A stretch of DNA of 41,687 bases from the IMG/VR virus record IMGVR_UViG_3300009790_003608, positions 1-41,687 of that record; one strand, given 5' to 3'. Position 1 is the first letter of the stretch, and each line of letters begins with the position of its first letter. The notes under the pieces are model-generated. The model searched no databases, had not been told where the DNA came from, and was given only the letters and a program-made list of their open reading frames with translations. The position numbers and the translations under genes are program-made. Of this stretch, positions 22,946-32,734 are shown piece after piece. The stretch comes from a virus.

Positions 22946-24102
22946 TATATAACAAAATAAACTGTATTAGGATCAGCAGAAGAAGAAATAGCATTATATT
23001 CTGTTTGACTTCCTTGCCAAAAACTTATACTCCCACTATTAGCATTTTGGTTATCAACTTTTGTTGATAAAGAACCTGTATTAGAGCTTAATGATGCTGA
23101 TGTGGCAAGTTCTACCCATTGGCCTGCATGAGCAAAGTACCCTTGACCGGTACTATGTACGTGAGCAAACATTCCATGGTAAGTAGCTGCAGAAGGTAAA
23201 TCTCCAGTACCACTATAGACATTCCCAAACAAAACTTTATTGCCATTCATATCTAAATCTGAGCTAGCTATTTGAGCTGAAGAAGATATTAATGTCGGTT
23301 TGTTTTGAACATTAGTAAACTCAACACTTGAAGCTACTGAACTACCAGATACTATATGTCCTCCTTTTGCTACAACTACTCTACCTGATCTAGGTGTATC
23401 AAAAGTTATTCTGACTGAACTGTTAGATATGGTATTGACAGATGTTGGGATAATCATTTCATCGTCTGATGTATAAACATTTACTAAAATATCTTTAGTA
23501 TCAAACCCATGATTTACTGTTTTTGTTGCTGTATTACTAAAAGTATCACTAACAGTAGAAGTTGTAACGACTGCAACAGAACCACTTATAACATGACCAG
23601 CTTTTCCTACAACTACTCTACCTGATCTACTTTGATCTAAAGTAACTTGCACATTATTATTATCTACAGTTTTAACCTCAGATGGAATAATCTGAGTATC
23701 GTCATTTAAGTAGACTGATACAAATACGTTTTTAGTACCGAAGTTATGAGTTACTGTTTTAGAAGCAACTGATGTGAAAGTATCTGTTACTGTTTGAGTT
23801 TCTGTAACATTTATTCCTGTTATACCAGAACCATCACCTTTGAAAGACCCTGTTATAGATGATGCTGATACAAATGTAGTTGCTAATAAAGAACCAGTAA
23901 TAACAGCTGAACCGTTAAATGGAAATCCAGTTATACTTGATATTGAAGCGGCTAAAGATGCGGAAACAAGATTAGATGAACCTGATATTTCAGATTTAGT
24001 ATATGTTACTATTCCTGATAAGTTAGATCCGTCTCCATAAAATGAACCAGTAAAAGAACCAGTTAGTTTTGAGTTAAAACCGGAGGCATCATATATTTTC
24101 AT
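22945..24102 (-). CDS. Fibre-like protein with two GHIV modules
   Basis: 385 residues. MKIYDASGFNSKLTGSFTGSF and GDGSNLSGI open the protein. GFPFNGSAVITGSLLATTF and another GDGSGITGI turn follow. Two tandem GHIV modules come next: DTFTSVASKTVTHNFGTKNV through SGRVVVGKAGHVISG, and DTFSNTATKTVNHGFDTKDI through SGRVVVAKGGHIVSG. After an ISSSAQIASSDL motif there is a C-terminal domain, GTGDLPSAATYHGMFAHVHSTGQGYFAHAGQW, with several histidines, and a helix-capped end. It is the first gene after the 24.13-24.17 kb terminator and has a TATTTATA motif 20 bases upstream, so it probably heads a transcription unit. Confidence 0.72.
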   Translation of the reverse strand: MKIYDASGFNSKLTGSFTGSFYGDGSNLSGIVTYTKSEISGSSNLVSASLAASISSITGFPFNGSAVITGSLLATTFVSASSITGSFKGDGSGITGINVTETQTVTDTFTSVASKTVTHNFGTKNVFVSVYLNDDTQIIPSEVKTVDNNNVQVTLDQSRSGRVVVGKAGHVISGSVAVVTTSTVSDTFSNTATKTVNHGFDTKDILVNVYTSDDEMIIPTSVNTISNSSVRITFDTPRSGRVVVAKGGHIVSGSSVASSVEFTNVQNKPTLISSSAQIASSDLDMNGNKVLFGNVYSGTGDLPSAATYHGMFAHVHSTGQGYFAHAGQWVELATSASLSSNTGSLSTKVDNQNANSGSISFWQGSQTEYNAISSSADPNTVYFVI

Positions 24103-24122
24103 CTAATAAATGTTTGTTTTAG

Positions 24123-24130
24123 TATAAATA
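24123..24130 (-). promoter_or_regulatory. TATTTATA motif, candidate late promoter element
   Basis: Perfect copy that begins immediately downstream of a terminator hairpin and lies 20 bases before the ATG at 24102. One of the two best-placed copies. Confidence 0.5.
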
Positions 24131-24132
24131 GA

Positions 24133-24172
24133 TAAAAAAGAAGGTAGTAATATACTAGACATCACTACCTTT
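24133..24172 (-). terminator. Intrinsic terminator
   Basis: On the coding strand AAGGTAGTGAT pairs with ATTACTACCTT (11 bp with one G-T pair, arms at 24171-24161 and 24151-24141) around a 9-base loop, followed closely by a T-run at 24139-24134. It lies 20 bases after the stop of the 1848-residue gene. Confidence 0.75.
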
Positions 24173-24192
24173 CTTTTAATATTTGATCTCTT

Positions 24193-27100
24193 TTATGCTT
24201 GAGATTCTGACCATGTTATACGAGATGAAACGTTAAACGGTGATGTTGCGTTAATACCATTCGTATCAACTAACTGTATTGCTACAGTCAACGTATCAGG
24301 TCCGTTAGGGAATGTTCCGTCTCCTCCCAATATTGAGTTACCAAGGTCAATGATTGCTCCTAATGACTGGTTAGATGTATTAGAACCACGTACTCCATTA
24401 TTATCAATCGAACCACCAGAAGCTCTATACTGGAATATTTGAGTTCCACCTAAAGCTGAATCACCTGATTCATGTTTAATCAGTTCGGATAATGATGGTG
24501 CAGTTACGTTTTCATAAGCAGCTGAAGATAAATCAGCATTCAGAAGGATAGATACTTCACAATCGTGTGTAATAATCATACCAATCTCATTTAATATTAA
24601 CTGCATTCTATTGATGATTTCTCTTTCACCTAATGCTCCAGGTAAACCACTATCTACTGAAGGTGCCAATCTAATAGTTACTAAAGGAATAATATCAGTA
24701 CCAAGATTAACTCCTCCTCCTGTAGATGTTTCTCCAATAGTAACAGCAGTTCCGCTGTTTACTGAAAATCCACCAGCAGGTTGAGAGTACCAGACTGAAC
24801 TAGTACCAAAGAATATATAAACGTAGAATGTACTACCAGAGTATTCTGTATATGTTACTTCTTGTCCTTGAAGTTGAGTTCCTGCTGCTGTTAACTTAAC
24901 ACCGGCAGAGAACTTACTATCATCTGATGTAGAGAAACTTAATCTTACATACCAGTTATATGATCTAGAGTTTCTATCGTAAATCCTTCTAATAGAAGAG
25001 TTACCTGATGTTGTTGCTGTTAGGGTTTGACCATTTGTAAATGATAATGATTTAGATGATGCAGTAAATAAATACGAATCATCTTGGTCAAACTTACCGT
25101 CCATGATTACAGAAGTACCCCAGTGAAATAATGTTGGTACATAACTAGGAGTACCGTTATTAAATATTTCATATTTTGCAGGTAAGTTACCTGATCTCAT
25201 ATAGGCTTCTGTTAACCTGTTGTTATGCAAGAAATGGTGACAGTATATTACTTTACCTAATCTATCTTTAAATCCAAATCTTACTTTACCAGCACCATAC
25301 CATGAATAATCCATGTATGCCATTTGAATCTTAGTTAAATCAAGTTCAAATCCTGATGGCCCTAGACCGTCCATAGTATCAATGTTCCAATCAGATTGTA
25401 TTACTCTTACATCTTCAGTTAATGTTAATACTACTCCTTCTGCAGTTACACCTTTATATTGTGGTTGTACTACCATTTGAGTTCCACTCTTAATCTTTAC
25501 TACTCTATAAGATTGACCTCTTATTACTACATACTCACCTTCTTGTATTTGACCATTGAAGTTTGTATTTGTACCAGTAACTAAGTTAGAGTTATATGTT
25601 ACGTTTGCTGTTCCTGATAGTTGTTGAGTTGAAGATCTTCTTACAGCAGCTAGTTGTTGACCATCATATTCAAAGAAGAATCCATTTTGAAAATCAAACA
25701 TTCCTGCTCTAACTACACTATTAGTCCAGCCTGAAACGTTGTATTGACCTAATCCTCCTGGTATAGTAGTCTGTGGTGTACTACCACTTAAGCTAAACCT
25801 GAATAAGAAATCGCTATCTATAGCAGATACATTTTTATCACCGTTATAAGCTGAATCAGATACTCCAGTAATGTTTATTTGATCATTTACGTTTAATCTA
25901 TGTGGGTATTTAGTTTCACCATATCCTACTGATCCACTTGAGTATATCTTTTCAAATAATACTGGTGGGTTAAAGTTAATCGCTAACGATGTTTGTATAC
26001 CTTTACCAGATTGGTATCGGAAATATTTTCTTGTTTGTCTTGATATTTGAGAGTATGGAGCAGTTCCTGCTGTAATCTCAACACCACCATCAAATGGTCT
26101 ATGTAAGAATGTACCATCTGGTCTAGCATACAGTTGTGTCTGTATAAAATACTTTGTAGCATTTTGATCAAATGGTGATACAGAGCTCAAAGTCATATTA
26201 TTATCATCTGCTATAGCTGCAATAGTAAAGTCAGATAGTCTTGCAGGAGATTCTGATTTATCCTTTATTCTAAAGGTGTCTCCTACCTTAAAATATCTTT
26301 TGAATAATGTATCATCAGACCCTGATATTACTCCGGAGCCACTGTTTAATGTAACAGTACCTTCTCCAGGGAACTGACCGTTGAGTGCATCTACTGTTAA
26401 TGTATGAGTACCAGAACCAGAGTTAGTTAAATCGACCAATACTCCAGCTTCTCCATCTAATGAAGAGGATGCAAATCCTATTAAAGTTTCATCTCTTACT
26501 ACTGAATAGTAAGTTGAACCGGATATTAATCCTGGAATAGCTACGTTTCCTCCTGGGTTATAAACCATAGGTACCCCTCCGATGAGTTTGTGATTGGTGA
26601 TACCTAATAAGTCAGATGATGCAGTAACATGAGCTCCGTTAAACTCTAAACTTCTTTTAGCTACTTTAAATGGTAACTTAAGATTAAAAGTAGAATCAGT
26701 TGTTCCATTTACTGTATAAGCTCCATCTGCTGCTCCATTTCTGCTAATAGTAAATGAGAAAGAAGGTAGACCGAAACTAGTCAAATCTACTTCAATACCT
26801 GATGAAGCATCTTTTAATCTAAACCTATTATTATTTACTACTTCAGTTTTATATGTTGTACCTGAAGCTAAAGCAGGTTTTGCAAAGTTAGCTTTCCAAT
26901 CTGTTACTAAGGAATCTATCATGCTGTTTAACTCAGTAGTGCCAAATGTTGTTCCACTAGTAAACTGGAATATAGCATTAAACTTAACATATTTACCTTC
27001 ACTATTGCCAGTATAGGTGTATCCATATCCTGAGCTACTACCATTAAAATATCCTTGGTGATTACCAGTTCTACCAGTTTGCCAGTTTTCGTTCCAAATA

Positions 27101-29739
27101 ACTATTTCAAAGTTACAGTGACCAACTCTACCGCCGTCTGTTTCTATAGTATAATATCCAGAAGAATAAAAACTATCAGCATGACTTCTTTGATACCATG
27201 TACTATAAGTGTTAGGACCACTATCTGAATAAGGTCTTGTATATATTCTAAAATCACTCACAGGTAGTACTCTTGATGCCATAAAACATACAGCATAAAA
27301 AGGAGTAGTTTGATTAGAATCATATTTAGTACCTTTTGCACTAAATCCTGATCCTGCATTGTTAGTTCCATTAGCTAAATCTATAACAGAGTCACCCCAT
27401 TGGTAAGTAACAGCTGAGTTAGCGCTATTTGATCCTCCGTTTAATGGTGAGTATGTATAAACTCCATCATAGAAGAAAGAATTTAACCAAGTTGCTGTTC
27501 CTGTAGCTTGACCGTTTTGGATCGGGTTTCTAGCATCTGGACCGTCCATTAATATATCTTGATGAGATGGTAAGTTAGCCCCCAACCAAGTATTCAAAGA
27601 GTTATATAATACTGTATAAGCAATATCTACATTTCCAGTATTTTTAGAAGAGTTAATATCTAATCTTCCAGTATCAGAAGTAGGTAATGTTCCTCCAGCA
27701 AGTACTGAAAATGCTACTGCTTCATTATCTGATAATCCATGATCGGCAGAATAGAATGAGTTTGCAGTTGATTTAGCTATTTGTGCTGTGAAGGTGTAAT
27801 CACCATCAGCATTCATTAATCTAAAGTTATCACCTGTATTTGAATCTACTAATCTAAATCTATTTGTAGATGGTACTTCAACTGTATAATCCCCATCTGC
27901 TATAGAACCAGATCCTACACCAGCATAAGAAATCCAGCTAGCATTATGAGTACTATAGTATAGAGAGGATCCAGTACTCTCCAATGTAACAGTTGTGCCT
28001 TCGGCTAATCCGTGATTTTCTACATAGAATGTATCTTGTTCTTGATCTGATTCTAAAAGAATATGGAACATATTTCTGTTATAGTGAGAATAATCGTAGT
28101 TACTCCAATAATAACTCCACTGTTGAGGGAAATACCTAGCCATATATGCAGTGCTATAATGCGAGAAGGTATTTGGATTACAAGTACTAGATGGTCTATA
28201 CATTGTATAATCTTCCAAGAAGTTTGCTACGTTAGCATGACTTCCTTCAGGCATTTGACAAGTACTAGATCTACCTGAAGAATAAAATGGATTTTGCATT
28301 ATTAAAGACCAGTTGTCATATCCATTAGGTGACATAAATACCATACCTTCAGGTACTGTATTTCCTATTCCCCAGTAGTTTCCATTGTAATATCCTGATG
28401 ATGAATGTCTATCCCATCCTGATCCAATTCCCTGTTGGTTATACCTACTATAATAATAGGTCTGGGACGACCCATATGGTTTTGTTGTTCTAACTGTTTC
28501 GTATACTAAATGTAAACTACCTTGTCCTTTAGTATATGTTCCAGTAGATGTAAGATTAATGGTAGACCCATTATAGGAATCTGTTAACTTAACACCAGAA
28601 GCATCTACCTCTGATATGTAATAAACCATAAATCTCTGTAAACCTCCGATTGGAGTATCTTTTTGAGCAGGTGCATAAAGAAGACAGTCATTAAGTTTTA
28701 GGTTACTATTAGGCCATTTTATTTTATCACTAGCTACATCTACCTTATCCGCACCAAACTTAAAGGCATAAGTAGATTTCATTTGTTTAGTTTCTGTATT
28801 GCTAGTATCAGCATATAGTACACTTTGTACTGTATTAGTTGGATCAACAAAAGGTTCTCCATCTGGAGCAGTTGTTGATGTTACATCTACTTGTATGATT
28901 TTAGGTGATACAGAGTTTACTAAATAAAAGTTAGATTGAGAAACGAATCCATGTTCGTTAGGTGTTGTTACAGTAACAGTTGAAGCTGCTGCTTCATCAG
29001 TAGTAATACCTGCAGTTTTTTGATAAGGTATTTGAGAACCAGCATAAAACTGACCAGGAGTAATAATAGTATATGTACCATCTAACCTACCTGTTCTACC
29101 TTGTACTGCTCTAGCTTTGTAAGTAAATGTCATATCATCTACTACAGCCTGTATAATATATTTTCCTTCAGCTGTCTGTGAAGATAATCCTATAATATCT
29201 AAAGGAGTTCCTTGAACTAATCTATGAGGATTAGTAGTACTAACAGTAATAATATCTGAATCTTGTTTACAAGCAACTTGTACTACTCCGCTAACTCCAT
29301 AATCAGCATCAGAGATATAGTAGGATGGCACGTTATTAGATAACTCTACTGTTTCCCATTTTGTTGATTGAAGCCCGTATTCAAAGTCAGTATCAATAAG
29401 GTTTTCCGGATTAGATACCCTGATCTTACTTACTGGATCTACATATGTTTCATCTAGTGTTATTTCTTGATGATCCTTCTCTACGAATATTTGAAGGTTT
29501 GAACCTGAGTCTATTCCTAACGTTGTTAGGTTTTTCTGTAAGTGAAAAATAGTCTGCTCAGTTTGGTTATCGAAAGAGTGGGAAGTAATCCCAGATCCTG
29601 ATACAGCAAAGTTGTAGATAATAGCGTTACTATCTACATCTGTTATGAGCAGAAGGCGAGCAGGTTTAATTCTGTTTTCTACAGCAACAGTGTTATTTAC
29701 CCTGTTTATTGTATAATGATTAACTAACGATTTTGCCAT
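24193..29739 (-). CDS. Very large virion structural protein (marine T4-like phage type)
   Basis: 1848 residues. The N-terminus (KSLVNHYTINRVNNTVAVEN) and the SKIRVSNPENLIDTDFEYG segment at about 125-145, followed by ATKWE-like STKWETVEL, are typical of the large structural protein found in cyanophage-like myoviruses. Much of the chain is built from short beta modules with an 'H-G/R-L-x-x-G' turn (NPHRLVQGTPLDIIG, NEHGFVSQSNFYLV, ENHGLAEGTTVTLES, ADHGLSDNEAVAFSV) each followed by a 'TYKxVNxNRFRLKDxxxG' strand pair. The C-terminal third contains GLGPSGFELDLTKIQMAYMD and WYGAGKVRFGFKD. No enzymatic motif or coiled coil was recognised. The likely place is baseplate or tail periphery, inferred from family resemblance. 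The gene ends 20 bases before a terminator. Confidence 0.72.
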   Translation of the reverse strand: MAKSLVNHYTINRVNNTVAVENRIKPARLLLITDVDSNAIIYNFAVSGSGITSHSFDNQTEQTIFHLQKNLTTLGIDSGSNLQIFVEKDHQEITLDETYVDPVSKIRVSNPENLIDTDFEYGLQSTKWETVELSNNVPSYYISDADYGVSGVVQVACKQDSDIITVSTTNPHRLVQGTPLDIIGLSSQTAEGKYIIQAVVDDMTFTYKARAVQGRTGRLDGTYTIITPGQFYAGSQIPYQKTAGITTDEAAASTVTVTTPNEHGFVSQSNFYLVNSVSPKIIQVDVTSTTAPDGEPFVDPTNTVQSVLYADTSNTETKQMKSTYAFKFGADKVDVASDKIKWPNSNLKLNDCLLYAPAQKDTPIGGLQRFMVYYISEVDASGVKLTDSYNGSTINLTSTGTYTKGQGSLHLVYETVRTTKPYGSSQTYYYSRYNQQGIGSGWDRHSSSGYYNGNYWGIGNTVPEGMVFMSPNGYDNWSLIMQNPFYSSGRSSTCQMPEGSHANVANFLEDYTMYRPSSTCNPNTFSHYSTAYMARYFPQQWSYYWSNYDYSHYNRNMFHILLESDQEQDTFYVENHGLAEGTTVTLESTGSSLYYSTHNASWISYAGVGSGSIADGDYTVEVPSTNRFRLVDSNTGDNFRLMNADGDYTFTAQIAKSTANSFYSADHGLSDNEAVAFSVLAGGTLPTSDTGRLDINSSKNTGNVDIAYTVLYNSLNTWLGANLPSHQDILMDGPDARNPIQNGQATGTATWLNSFFYDGVYTYSPLNGGSNSANSAVTYQWGDSVIDLANGTNNAGSGFSAKGTKYDSNQTTPFYAVCFMASRVLPVSDFRIYTRPYSDSGPNTYSTWYQRSHADSFYSSGYYTIETDGGRVGHCNFEIVIWNENWQTGRTGNHQGYFNGSSSGYGYTYTGNSEGKYVKFNAIFQFTSGTTFGTTELNSMIDSLVTDWKANFAKPALASGTTYKTEVVNNNRFRLKDASSGIEVDLTSFGLPSFSFTISRNGAADGAYTVNGTTDSTFNLKLPFKVAKRSLEFNGAHVTASSDLLGITNHKLIGGVPMVYNPGGNVAIPGLISGSTYYSVVRDETLIGFASSSLDGEAGVLVDLTNSGSGTHTLTVDALNGQFPGEGTVTLNSGSGVISGSDDTLFKRYFKVGDTFRIKDKSESPARLSDFTIAAIADDNNMTLSSVSPFDQNATKYFIQTQLYARPDGTFLHRPFDGGVEITAGTAPYSQISRQTRKYFRYQSGKGIQTSLAINFNPPVLFEKIYSSGSVGYGETKYPHRLNVNDQINITGVSDSAYNGDKNVSAIDSDFLFRFSLSGSTPQTTIPGGLGQYNVSGWTNSVVRAGMFDFQNGFFFEYDGQQLAAVRRSSTQQLSGTANVTYNSNLVTGTNTNFNGQIQEGEYVVIRGQSYRVVKIKSGTQMVVQPQYKGVTAEGVVLTLTEDVRVIQSDWNIDTMDGLGPSGFELDLTKIQMAYMDYSWYGAGKVRFGFKDRLGKVIYCHHFLHNNRLTEAYMRSGNLPAKYEIFNNGTPSYVPTLFHWGTSVIMDGKFDQDDSYLFTASSKSLSFTNGQTLTATTSGNSSIRRIYDRNSRSYNWYVRLSFSTSDDSKFSAGVKLTAAGTQLQGQEVTYTEYSGSTFYVYIFFGTSSVWYSQPAGGFSVNSGTAVTIGETSTGGGVNLGTDIIPLVTIRLAPSVDSGLPGALGEREIINRMQLILNEIGMIITHDCEVSILLNADLSSAAYENVTAPSLSELIKHESGDSALGGTQIFQYRASGGSIDNNGVRGSNTSNQSLGAIIDLGNSILGGDGTFPNGPDTLTVAIQLVDTNGINATSPFNVSSRITWSESQA

Positions 29740-29755
29740 CTTATTATATTATTTT

Positions 29756-29947
29756 TTATCCTAAAGCTATTGAAAAAGCTGCAGCCAGTCCATCTGTTAC
29801 AAATGTTTGGTCAGCACCTCCTTGTGTTAAGTTTCCTCTTGCGTTTACTATTTGTCCTTCTACTGTTGTAGATGCATTTAGTGATCCAGTTACAAATGAA
29901 TCATTCATAGAGGTAAAACCATTTCTTATTACTAGTTGATTTGCCAT
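29756..29947 (-). CDS. Small fibre-associated protein
   Basis: 63 residues (MANQLVIRNGFTSMNDSFVTG start). It has the VTGSLNAS element of the fibre family and a FVTDGLAAAFSIALG end. It lacks a shaft of its own, so it is either a small accessory or a shortened fibre start. It lies between the 180-residue fibre-like gene and the very large structural gene with short gaps on both sides. A near copy of the recurrent 8-mer (TATTTATT, 29951-29958) is three bases before its ATG. Confidence 0.55.
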   Translation of the reverse strand: MANQLVIRNGFTSMNDSFVTGSLNASTTVEGQIVNARGNLTQGGADQTFVTDGLAAAFSIALG

Positions 29948-29959
29948 ATTAATAAATAT

Positions 29960-30502
29960 TTAAAATATTCTACTTACTGTTTTTACACTCCAGTTATTTG
30001 TAGTAGTCGTAACTCTTAATAGAACATTACCACTACTTATTGCTGTTGTCATATCTACAGAAGTAGTACTACCTATATCTGCTGTAGATGTATCAGCGTA
30101 TGTTATATTACCTCCATTCCATGTAGTCATTACAGTCCCAGCTCTAGCATTAGAACCGCTTGTTACTACATAATCAAAAAATGCTGCTGTACTTGATCCT
30201 GTAGCTATAGTAGCTACTGTTTCAGTTCCTGTATCAGCATCTGTGTTTTGACTATATGCATGTGATGCAGAGAGTATGCTAAATGTATTGTTTACTGTTA
30301 AGGATCCATTTACTGTAGTGCCAGCAAGTTGATCTGATCCAGATATTAAAGTAGGTTTACCTGTTATATCTGCAAATGGTACTGCACCCCCCAGTGATCC
30401 AAAAAAGGAACCAGTAAACGACCCGGTAATACTAGAGTTTCCAACTATAGAAACCTTAGTTCCGGAGAAAGGTTGAATCTTATTTACTTTTAATATACTC
30501 AT
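29960..30502 (-). CDS. Short fibre-like protein
   Basis: 180 residues. MSILKVNKIQPFSGTKVSIVG is a common N-terminal anchor in phage fibre proteins ('xxLxVxxIxPxSGxxVxI'). SSITGSFTGSFFGSLGG, ADITGKPTLISGSDQLAG and NGSLTVNNTF follow. The C-terminal ~100 residues form a beta domain (AFFDYVVTSGSNARAGTVM, STTSVDMTTAISSGNVLLRV, NWSVKTVSRIF) resembling small C-terminal trimer domains in phage fibres. No chaperone or enzyme motif. Confidence 0.65.
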   Translation of the reverse strand: MSILKVNKIQPFSGTKVSIVGNSSITGSFTGSFFGSLGGAVPFADITGKPTLISGSDQLAGTTVNGSLTVNNTFSILSASHAYSQNTDADTGTETVATIATGSSTAAFFDYVVTSGSNARAGTVMTTWNGGNITYADTSTADIGSTTSVDMTTAISSGNVLLRVTTTTNNWSVKTVSRIF

Positions 30503-30506
30503 TTTA

Positions 30507-30514
30507 TATAAATA
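30507..30514 (-). promoter_or_regulatory. TATTTATA motif
   Basis: Perfect copy in the gap before the 180-residue gene, four bases before its ATG. The short distance would give an almost leaderless transcript if it is a promoter element. Confidence 0.3.
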
Positions 30515-30534
30515 TGTTTAGTTCTCTATAATAC

Positions 30535-32634
30535 TTAATACTGAATCAAAGCAACACTTACAGTGCAGTTAAGTCCAACAGGCCCGATAAAATGGGCGTT
30601 ATAATAATCTGGTATAGTAACATCAGTAGTGACTGATTGAGGGTGCATTAATATATCTGCAGAGCCTCCTCCACCGCCTCCACCACCAGAACCGGATACT
30701 ATATGCCCACCTTTTGCAACAACTACTCTACCAGAAACAGTTTCAGGGAATGTTACCCTTACTGTATTAACTGTTGGTGTTGTAACAGAGGATGGAATAA
30801 TAAGCTCATCACTGTTATTATAAACTTGTACTATTACATTCTTTGTATTAAAGTTATGTGTTGATGTTTTAAATGTTACATTAGTAAATGTATCTACTAA
30901 AGTTGCAGTCTCAGCTATACTAGCAGATATATTTGTTAATCCTGATCCATCTCCTACAAAACCTCCTCCTGTAATAGTTAATGAACCTGTAATGACTGCA
31001 GAACCACTAAATGGAAATCCACTTCCTGCTCCTGCATTTTCAGCATAAGATGCTGTCAGAGCAAACGAAGCAGTTGGTACAGGAAGCATATTGCTTGAAC
31101 CTGAATGATGAATCATTAACCCACCGCTATGTTCTCTTAATATAATAGAAGTAGAACCTAGTTGTCCTATATGAAGTTCATCTAATACTAAGTTAGTTCT
31201 TTGATTAGTATGATCTTTAAGTTCTAAGTTTTGACCTTGAGTTGAAGATAGTTGAGTATTACCTAAAAATATAGTTGACCCACTTAGGTATAAATCTTTC
31301 CATCTTTTAGTTGAAGAACCTAAATCAAATACTTCTGTTATAGAAGGTAATAAACTACCACTTATGTTATATACAGCATTTGATGATGAGACTATACCAG
31401 AAGGTACATTAGTTAGATTATTATAGTTTCTATAATAAGTACCAGGTAAACCTCCAAGGTTAGCTGAGTTATCTACAGAAGAAGAAACTATATGTCCTCC
31501 TTTTCCTATTACTACTTGTCCTGATTTAGGTGAAGTAAACTTTACTATAGCTGTATTATTATCAGCTAACTCAATAGAATGAGGTATTATTAAAAAGTCA
31601 TTTTGATCATAAACCTGAACTACAACGTTTTTACTATTAAAGTTGTGGGAAGCACTATAAGATGTAACTCCTGAAAAAGAATCTGAAAAAGTTGCAAGCT
31701 CAGATACTGGTTGAGTTCCTGATACTATATGACCTCCTTTAGCTACAACTATATGACCACTAGTTAGTGATGCGAACTGTACATTTATATTATTATCATC
31801 AGTTAATCTTATTCTTGCAGGTATAACCTGATCATAGTTAAAATCGTAAACTGAGACTAATATATTTCTAGTACCAAATCCATGATATACATTTGAACTT
31901 AATGAACTAGTAAAAGTAGATTTTACAGTTACTGATTGAGCGAAAGTTAATCCAGTTAACCCAGCTCCGTCTCCTTTGAAATATGAAGCAGTTACTGGTC
32001 CTATAACGTTTAATGCTCCTGATATTATTGCAGAACCTGTAAATGGAAATCCAGATGCCGATTGAGAGATAAATCCTAATGAAGATATCTGAGTAGATGA
32101 TGAAACTATACCATCTATATTAAAGAGATTATCTATTTGTGCCGAACTAGATATTACTCCTGAAGGTAGGTTTGCAGCATCTCCTTGAACTAAAACATGT
32201 TTCCAATCTGAACCAGTATAGAATAGAATCTTTTTTCTATCTGAGTTGTATATTATGTCACCATCTTGGGAAGTAAGAGAAGATGTTTCGGCATTAGTAA
32301 ACGATTCTAATCTTAAAGCTAAGTCTTTTAGTATTAAAGCTTCTGAACCGCTTAATATAATACTATTACCTGAAGTTAAAGTTGGTGTTCCAGTTCCATT
32401 TTGAACTGTATATGAATGAGCTGTTACAGATCCTGATACTTTAACTGAACCTGTTACATCTAAAGCTCCTGATATTATTGCTGAACCTGTGTAAGGAAAT
32501 CCGTCTGAGGTAGGAATATTAGTTAATGCTGATCCATCTCCTTTGAAATATGAAGCGGTTACAGCATTAGTTACATTAAGATTGCTGAGAGCAGCTGAAG
32601 AGCCACTAACAACTAGTTTTTTCCAGTTCGGCAT
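30535..32634 (-). CDS. Tail-fibre-like protein with three GHIV modules
   Basis: 699 residues. The N-terminus MPNWKKLVVSGSSAALSNLNV matches that of the 288-residue protein (MATWKKIIVSGSSANLANLQV), so both probably attach at similar sites. GDGSALTNI and GFPYTGSAIISGALDVTG follow. Then come an NGTGTPTLTSGNSIILSG stretch, SSSAQI/SSSTQI repeats, GFPFTGSAIISGAL, and three copies of the GHIV module separated by linkers (HGFGTRNI...KGGHIVSG, HNFNSKNV...KGGHIVSS, HNFNTKNV...KGGHIVSG). Between the second and third copies is a REHSGGLMIHHSGSSN segment. An octaglycine run precedes a short C-terminal beta domain (TDVTIPDYYNAHFIGPVGLN). Its mRNA has an unusual GC-rich leader. Confidence 0.72.
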   Translation of the reverse strand: MPNWKKLVVSGSSAALSNLNVTNAVTASYFKGDGSALTNIPTSDGFPYTGSAIISGALDVTGSVKVSGSVTAHSYTVQNGTGTPTLTSGNSIILSGSEALILKDLALRLESFTNAETSSLTSQDGDIIYNSDRKKILFYTGSDWKHVLVQGDAANLPSGVISSSAQIDNLFNIDGIVSSSTQISSLGFISQSASGFPFTGSAIISGALNVIGPVTASYFKGDGAGLTGLTFAQSVTVKSTFTSSLSSNVYHGFGTRNILVSVYDFNYDQVIPARIRLTDDNNINVQFASLTSGHIVVAKGGHIVSGTQPVSELATFSDSFSGVTSYSASHNFNSKNVVVQVYDQNDFLIIPHSIELADNNTAIVKFTSPKSGQVVIGKGGHIVSSSVDNSANLGGLPGTYYRNYNNLTNVPSGIVSSSNAVYNISGSLLPSITEVFDLGSSTKRWKDLYLSGSTIFLGNTQLSSTQGQNLELKDHTNQRTNLVLDELHIGQLGSTSIILREHSGGLMIHHSGSSNMLPVPTASFALTASYAENAGAGSGFPFSGSAVITGSLTITGGGFVGDGSGLTNISASIAETATLVDTFTNVTFKTSTHNFNTKNVIVQVYNNSDELIIPSSVTTPTVNTVRVTFPETVSGRVVVAKGGHIVSGSGGGGGGGGSADILMHPQSVTTDVTIPDYYNAHFIGPVGLNCTVSVALIQY

Positions 32635-32638
32635 TACA

Positions 32639-32711
32639 CTTTTACTATGGTTGGTTACAGGATTGCCTGCCCACTTCCCTTAAGGGCCAATAATATCATT
32701 AATAAATAGGA
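32639..32711 (-). promoter_or_regulatory. GC-rich leader before the 699-residue fibre gene
   Basis: The 100-base gap between the 69-residue gene and the fibre gene contains CTATTTATT (a near copy of the recurrent 8-mer, at 32701-32709). Then comes a perfect 10-base palindrome CCCTTAAGGG (32677-32686), and a small stem CAGG-CAAT-CCTG (32669-32658). The stretch is far richer in G and C than surrounding DNA. A weak hairpin with a T-run (AGGCTTTAAAACCTTTT, around 32713-32729) lies just upstream and may terminate the preceding gene. No tRNA fold or convincing peptide was found. Confidence 0.4.
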
Positions 32712-32734
32712 AAAGGTTTTAAAGCCTAGTTTTA

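Noticed and set aside
32639-32711. tRNA or attachment site in the GC-rich leader
   Set aside because: No cloverleaf could be drawn (no T-arm GTTC or acceptor pairing) on either strand, and there is no integrase or flanking repeat.
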